A DNA stretch of 18,956 bases, from contig JAVBKB010000171.1 in the NCBI GenBank assembly GCA_031554275.1, forward strand, positions 1-18,956, given 5' to 3'. Below, one piece after another: positions 15,701-18,956 of this stretch (within the stretch, counting starts at the first letter, position 1; every line of letters begins with the position of its first letter). Below the pieces are notes generated by a model. It worked only from the letters and a program-made list of their open reading frames with translations. It was not told where the DNA came from and ran no database searches. The translations under genes were made by a program, and so were the position numbers. This DNA is from JAVBKB01 sp031554275 (lineage in GTDB: Bacteria > Bacillota > Bacilli > JARBTR01).

Positions 15701-18642
15701 CAACATGGTCTTCCAGTGATCCAAACAAAGCTTCAGTAGATTCGAGTGGCAAAGTAACAGCCCTTGCTATTGGTACAGTGAAAATTACCGCTCAAACTGT
15801 AGATGGCAACAAAACTGATTATGCAACTATCACTATAAAGGGACCTAACGACCCAATTATCCCAGTAACTAGGATTGATCTCAATCAAACCAACACTACA
15901 TTAAATCTTGGTGGCACAGCGTCACTGCTTCCCACAATAACACCAGATAATGCAACAAATAAGGGGATTTCATGGACCTCTAGTAATAACAATGTGGCAA
16001 CTGTTGATGCAAATGGCAAAGTTACTGCGATTGGAATCGGTAATGCGACCATTTTTGGAACAGCGAAAGATGGTAGCAATGTAACTACCAACTGTTATGT
16101 AACAGTGATCAATAAGGTATTAGTGGATACTCTTTCGCTAAATAAATACAATCTTTCAAAAAGTGTTGGGGAGTCTGAAACCTTACAGGCAACAATCTCT
16201 CCTGCTAATGCAACAGATAAAGCAATTGCTTGGCGTAGCAGTAATCCGGAAATTGTTACTGTTGATGCGAATGGTACGATAACAGCTCTGAGTGCTGGTT
16301 CTGCTTACATCTTTGCTGAAACAAAAGATGGTAGTAATCAATACAATTACTGTTATGTAACCATAACTGCAACTGTCCCTGTGACTAGCATCACATTGAA
16401 TAAAAATTCTATGAACAAAATGATTGGCGAATCTGAAACCCTAACTACAGCTATTTCACCTACTAATGCAACAAATAAAACAATCGCTTGGTCAAGTAAC
16501 AATCCAGATATTGCTTTTGTAGATACAAATGGTAAAGTCACTGCTGTTGGTACTGGTTCCACCTACATCTTTGCCGACGCCACTGATGGTACCGGCAAAT
16601 ACGCCTATTGTTATATTACCGTCACTGCTACAGTAGCTGTTGGTAGTGTTTCACTGAACAAGTATGCAGTATACAAAAATGTAGGTGAAACGGAAACACT
16701 AACGACGACAATTACACCAACGAATGCTACAAACAAAATGATCAACTGGACGAGCAGTAATCCAGCTATTGCTTCAGTCGATGCAAATGGGAAAATCACT
16801 GCAAATAGTGCTGGGTCTACCTACGTATATGCTATTGCCACTGATGGTAGTGGACAATTTAATTACTGCTATATATCGGTTTCAGATAACACACCAGTTG
16901 GCAGTATCACGCTAAATAAGTATTCAACAAACAAAATAGTTGGTGAAACAGAAACCATCGTTGCAACAGTGTCACCTACAAATGCTACAAACAAAACAAT
17001 TAATTGGACGAGCAGCAATTCGGCTATTGCCACTGTTGATGTAAACGGAAAAATTACTGCCAATGCAGTAGGCTCCGCCTATATCTATGCCAATGCCACT
17101 GACGGCAGTGGTCAATACAAATACTGCTATGTAACAGTATCTGCTAACATTCCAGTGAGCAGTATAGCATTAAACAAATACATCACAAACCTATCAGTAG
17201 GTAGTACTGAAACGCTTACAACAAACATTGCACCATCTAACGCAACAAACAAAGCAATCATTTGGACAAGCAGTAACACAACTATTGCTACAATTGATAC
17301 AAATGGAAAAATTACAGCTAAAGCGGCAGGTACTGTTTACATCTTTGCTGATGCAGCCGATGGTAGTGGTCAATACAACTTCTGCTATGTAACAGTTTCA
17401 GCTAAAGTACCCGTATCTACCGTTTCACTGAACAAATATTCAACCAAGTTATATGTTGGTGGTACAGAAACGCTAACAACGACTATTGCACCATCTAACG
17501 CAACAAACAAAGCAATCACATGGACAAGTAGTAACCCGACAATAGCAACAGTTGATGCGAATGGAAAAATCACAGCTAAAGCAGCGGGAACTGCCAATAT
17601 CTACGCCAATGCAGCCGATGGTAGTGGTCAATCCAAATCTTGCTATATAACCGTTTCAGCAATACCTGTATCAGGAGTTTCGCTTACCAAGGTTTCCATG
17701 ACATTAAATCTTGGTAATACAGAGACGCTAATTGCTAATGTATCACCTACAAATGCTACAAATAAGACAATTACTTGGTCAACATCTAACCCAAATATTG
17801 TTACTGTTGATACAAGTGGTAAGATCACAGCAAAAGCAATCGGTACTGCAATCATCACTGCTAAAACAGTTGATGGAAAAAAATCGACAGCTTGCACAGT
17901 TACCGTCAAAAATTCTACAATTTCAGTATCATCAGTTACAATGGATCAGCTAGTTAAAACAATTGCACCAGGAAGTATTTTTAAACTAAATGCAACTGTA
18001 CAACCAGCAAATGCGACAACCACGGCTGTTGTGTGGTCAAGTAGTAAACCGGCTGTTGCAGTGGTTGATGCCAATGGCAATGTAAAAGGAATTGCTGAAG
18101 GTTCAGCAATCATTACGGTGAAAAGTAGTAACGGGAGCAAAATAGCAACCTGTGCTGTTTACGTCAGTAGTAAAAGAGAAATTGTTTTGAAGCTAAACAA
18201 CAATAAATCGTTGTTAAATAAAACAGTCACTATTACAACTAGCAAAAATCAATCTGGATTTATACCAGTACCAAGAATGGTTGGAAACAACATCTATGTT
18301 CCTTTATCTGTTATCGAAACAGTTGGGGCAGCTACTAAATATGATTCAGTTAACAAGGTTTACACTGTTCTCATGAATGGGATCACTGCAAAATTAACGA
18401 TTGAGAGTAACACGATTCCAAAGACAGAGAATGGCACTTCAGCAACATTTATCTCAGCAGTTCCACCTAAATTAATCGAAGGATCTGTCTATATTCCTTT
18501 ACAAACAATTAAAGATTTGTTCAGACTACAGCACTTTGTAAGCACTTCAAATGCTGGCACATACATCAACATCTCGAGTTATTCTTTGACCTCAGCTGAA
18601 CAAACCAATCGTGTTACCTTGTATCAGTCACTTGTTAAGTAG
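12757..18642 (+). CDS. Giant secreted protein: C1A cysteine peptidase, ~15 Big_2 repeats, C-terminal stalk domain
   Basis: This 1961-residue protein starts at an ATG 5 bases after GGAGGG (12746-12751). Residues 1-33 are a Sec signal peptide (KIFRK, hydrophobic core, probable cut after VANA). Residues about 95-345 are a papain-family (C1A) peptidase: oxyanion Gln116 and nucleophile Cys122 in DQGSIGSCNAFAS, His289 in GNHAMCVVGYDD, Asn322 in VANSWD. The loop between His and Asn holds an EF-hand-like DLNGNGFIEPFE (303-314). Residues 345-504 look like a beta-rich accessory domain. From 505 to about 1807 there are about fifteen Ig-like Big_2 repeats of roughly 86 residues. Residues about 1808-1945 resemble a copper amine oxidase N-terminal (stalk) domain, with NNIYVPLSVIETVGA and EGSVYIPLQTIKDLF. 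There is no LPXTG or SLH motif. A secreted or wall-associated protease or adhesin is likely; the target is unknown. Confidence 0.85.
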   Translation: MKIFRKIFICTIISLLLFSLVQGALPTTVANANGNTVVTEPSVSTTNEPIPDVEQVSEGAVTSEENSLEKQRQKYGTGLLLDNIEPVLSRTLLRNAYTPASVDLSRDKYFPKIGDQGSIGSCNAFASTYYHYTYEASKLNNIDVKNNPGLGYSPKWTYNYINMGQNIGSYPSDAYNLLKNHGAATLADVPYIGDASNSKNYLEWPNNKEIMRKALSTRISSWSKLCFADSKTETPITSFDDPDLDVLKQSLNNKHPFTISSYTGWITVMTDKGEAAIATDSEAGFSGNHAMCVVGYDDSISYDLNGNGFIEPFEKGAFKVANSWDTNFANGGFIWFMYDSLNKKSNVPNLNFPSRMPCLIDYVYYTIEVANYTPQVIAEVTLNHADRSDLRISYGEWDELSQSEQNVKYATFFENQLNPLSFNGSSPANQDIDLLFDIYDRDIPDLQNKNWFVQVNDKKLNQNSASVKSVSIFKKGQLVFQQTPFDSVNGSGKIYSNTIINEIPITTIQATESQISLETGESKQIKLNISPNNANQSLIWEAGKPDIVTVDQNGVVTAKGSGKASVYGHTKDWSKQVYIDVVVNKSKLATSVNLNKQTTSLSVGQEDTLIATLTPSNTTDSLFWYSDNPSLVSVDANGHITALQSGKTSIRAEAKNGTVRATCQVTVAGPAVPIQSISLKGNYSTSNFEKLQIGESDTLQVIVTPSNASMNTLKWVSTVPTIASVDQTGKVTMKADGRGVIYAYATDGSGTYAVYYVYTGDISSTSLKLNKKTAELAVGQSETFTPTILPSNVSKKTVSWVVSGYNEIGSLEEGFDISCAKVDENGTVTAKAPGTITLKCITNEGSKRQATCQITVTGTTVALNSLSLKTATTIGVGGTEALQPIFNPIDTTYKSVLWKSSDTQVATVDINGVVQGLKPGTAVITVQNNTQTKSSTCLVTVTNTNIPVTSIVVSPKTILTTVGNSIVLMPKVNPVEASNKKTTWSSSDPNKASVDSSGKVTALAIGTVKITAQTVDGNKTDYATITIKGPNDPIIPVTRIDLNQTNTTLNLGGTASLLPTITPDNATNKGISWTSSNNNVATVDANGKVTAIGIGNATIFGTAKDGSNVTTNCYVTVINKVLVDTLSLNKYNLSKSVGESETLQATISPANATDKAIAWRSSNPEIVTVDANGTITALSAGSAYIFAETKDGSNQYNYCYVTITATVPVTSITLNKNSMNKMIGESETLTTAISPTNATNKTIAWSSNNPDIAFVDTNGKVTAVGTGSTYIFADATDGTGKYAYCYITVTATVAVGSVSLNKYAVYKNVGETETLTTTITPTNATNKMINWTSSNPAIASVDANGKITANSAGSTYVYAIATDGSGQFNYCYISVSDNTPVGSITLNKYSTNKIVGETETIVATVSPTNATNKTINWTSSNSAIATVDVNGKITANAVGSAYIYANATDGSGQYKYCYVTVSANIPVSSIALNKYITNLSVGSTETLTTNIAPSNATNKAIIWTSSNTTIATIDTNGKITAKAAGTVYIFADAADGSGQYNFCYVTVSAKVPVSTVSLNKYSTKLYVGGTETLTTTIAPSNATNKAITWTSSNPTIATVDANGKITAKAAGTANIYANAADGSGQSKSCYITVSAIPVSGVSLTKVSMTLNLGNTETLIANVSPTNATNKTITWSTSNPNIVTVDTSGKITAKAIGTAIITAKTVDGKKSTACTVTVKNSTISVSSVTMDQLVKTIAPGSIFKLNATVQPANATTTAVVWSSSKPAVAVVDANGNVKGIAEGSAIITVKSSNGSKIATCAVYVSSKREIVLKLNNNKSLLNKTVTITTSKNQSGFIPVPRMVGNNIYVPLSVIETVGAATKYDSVNKVYTVLMNGITAKLTIESNTIPKTENGTSATFISAVPPKLIEGSVYIPLQTIKDLFRLQHFVSTSNAGTYINISSYSLTSAEQTNRVTLYQSLVK
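14269..18178 (+). repeat. Tandem array of ~15 Big_2-encoding repeats (258-bp unit)
   Basis: The repeats encode a pattern like SLNK...VGETETL...P.NATNK.I.W.SSNP.IATVD.NGKITA...G. Units starting at 15862, 16120, 16378, 16636, 16894, 17152 and 17410 are spaced exactly 258 bases (86 codons); the next step, to 17665, is 255, and then 258 to 17923. The earlier units (from 14269) are more divergent and vary in length. Units at 17152 and 17410 share an identical 34-base stretch (17227-17260 and 17485-17518) and an identical 24-base stretch (17351-17374 and 17609-17632), showing recent duplication or homogenisation. Confidence 0.9.
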
Positions 18643-18658
18643 TCTAGAAAATTTTCCG

Positions 18659-18687
18659 AAGACTGCCGATATTCTCGGCAGTCTTTT
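18659..18687 (+). terminator. Rho-independent terminator after the giant protein
   Basis: AAGACTGCCGA (18659-18669) pairs perfectly with TCGGCAGTCTT (18675-18685) around a 5-base loop and is followed by a short T-run (18684-18687). The T-run is brief, but the GC-rich stem and its place 17 bases after the stop make the call good. The AA bases before the stem give little minus-strand activity. Confidence 0.82.
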
Positions 18688-18761
18688 GATTAAGAATTTA
18701 TTTCAATGAACTTTCCATGCGCCCAAACTCAAAAAATCTAACCTTTTTGATACCAACAAAA

Positions 18762-18956
18762 TTACATATGGCTTTTCGCATCAATGTTTTTAAGGGCATT
18801 GTAATGATAGAAAACAAGGTAGAGGTGTAGATATTCAAACGACTGTTTTCCCTTATAGAAGACCCTCTGTAATCCACCACTATCCTTATAAGCAAAGTTT
18901 GATGCTAATATTTGGTCATCCTTCGTAAATTATTCATCGTCTTTGAAAATTTTATC
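18762..18956 (-). pseudogene. Partial unrecognised coding remnant at window edge
   Basis: Read from the right edge on the minus strand, one frame runs to a stop at 18762-18764. It encodes a segment with strongly protein-like composition (LASNFAYKDSGGL, then RVFYKGKQSFEYLHLYLVFY, then HYNALKNIDAKSHM). It has an in-frame TAA at 18930-18932, eight codons from the edge, and no start or ribosome binding site is visible. The aromatic- and lysine-rich C-terminal look is reminiscent of transposase ends, but I do not recognise a family. A second minus-strand frame (18698-18895, 65 codons from a TTG) overlaps it and could be its frameshifted continuation near NFVGIKKVRFFEFG. No inverted repeats marking an element end were found. 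Confidence 0.3.

Larger units (their letters stand above)
18643..18956. other. Right-edge region after the giant protein
   Basis: Apart from the terminator at 18659-18687 and the minus-strand coding remnant, this 314-base stretch shows no confident gene, promoter or RNA. Confidence 0.5.

Noticed and set aside
17732..17953. 73-codon plus-strand frame rich in Q and L within the repeat region
   Set aside because: It is an out-of-frame shadow of the giant gene in repeats 14-15; its composition is explained by the repeated threonine/asparagine codons.
15546..18140. Series of minus-strand open frames of 62-88 codons inside the Big_2 array
   Set aside because: They recur at roughly the 258-bp repeat spacing and are hydrophobic mirror images of the repeat codons, so they are antisense shadows without ribosome binding sites.

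Overview
The window comes from an endospore-forming member of the Bacillota with low-to-moderate GC. The evidence is the sporulation genes gpr and spoIIP, AGGAG/GGGGTGA-type ribosome binding sites, sigma-A and sigma-G type promoters, and the block rpsT(-)/gpr-spoIIP-yqxA-like-lepA(+), which matches the Bacillus layout. The ferredoxin-type 2-oxoacid oxidoreductase and the B12-binding radical SAM protein point to an anaerobic or facultative lifestyle. I do not assign a genus.

Layout. 1-1119 (-): the N-terminal 373 codons of a B12-binding radical SAM protein that runs off the left edge. 1120-1485: a divergent intergenic region with a good sigma-A promoter and a cluster of inverted repeats just upstream of it. 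1486-4778 (+): a two-gene operon for a 2-oxoacid:ferredoxin oxidoreductase, with a gamma+delta chain and an alpha+beta chain overlapping by one base, closed by a terminator. 4993-6729 (+): ptsI, the general PTS enzyme I, without ptsH. It converges on rpsT (6788-7045, -), and a hairpin between them serves as terminator. 7046-7482: the divergent rpsT/gpr region, with an extended -10 promoter and a hairpin leader for rpsT, an unexplained long inverted repeat, and a sigma-G-like promoter for gpr. 7483-10217 (+): gpr, spoIIP and a small yqxA-like membrane protein gene. 10433-12262 (+): lepA, with its own promoter, a 24-bp-period tandem duplication upstream and a leader hairpin, ended by a strong terminator. 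12263-12756: the decayed remnant of a SipW-type (TasA/CalY-like) protein on the minus strand. 12757-18642 (+): a giant secreted protein of 1961 residues, made of a papain-family peptidase domain, about fifteen Big_2 Ig-like repeats and a C-terminal copper-amine-oxidase-N-like (stalk) domain, followed by a terminator. 18643-18956: the edge of what looks like a decayed minus-strand gene.

Together: central carbon and energy metabolism (2-oxoacid oxidation to ferredoxin, PEP-dependent sugar uptake) lies beside a conserved translation/sporulation block. In that block GPR degrades small acid-soluble spore proteins at germination, SpoIIP is an engulfment peptidoglycan hydrolase, and S20 and LepA serve the ribosome. 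The hemW-hrcA-grpE genes that often follow lepA are absent here. A surface-protein region with signs of gene decay takes their place, and it is the most accessory-looking part of the window.
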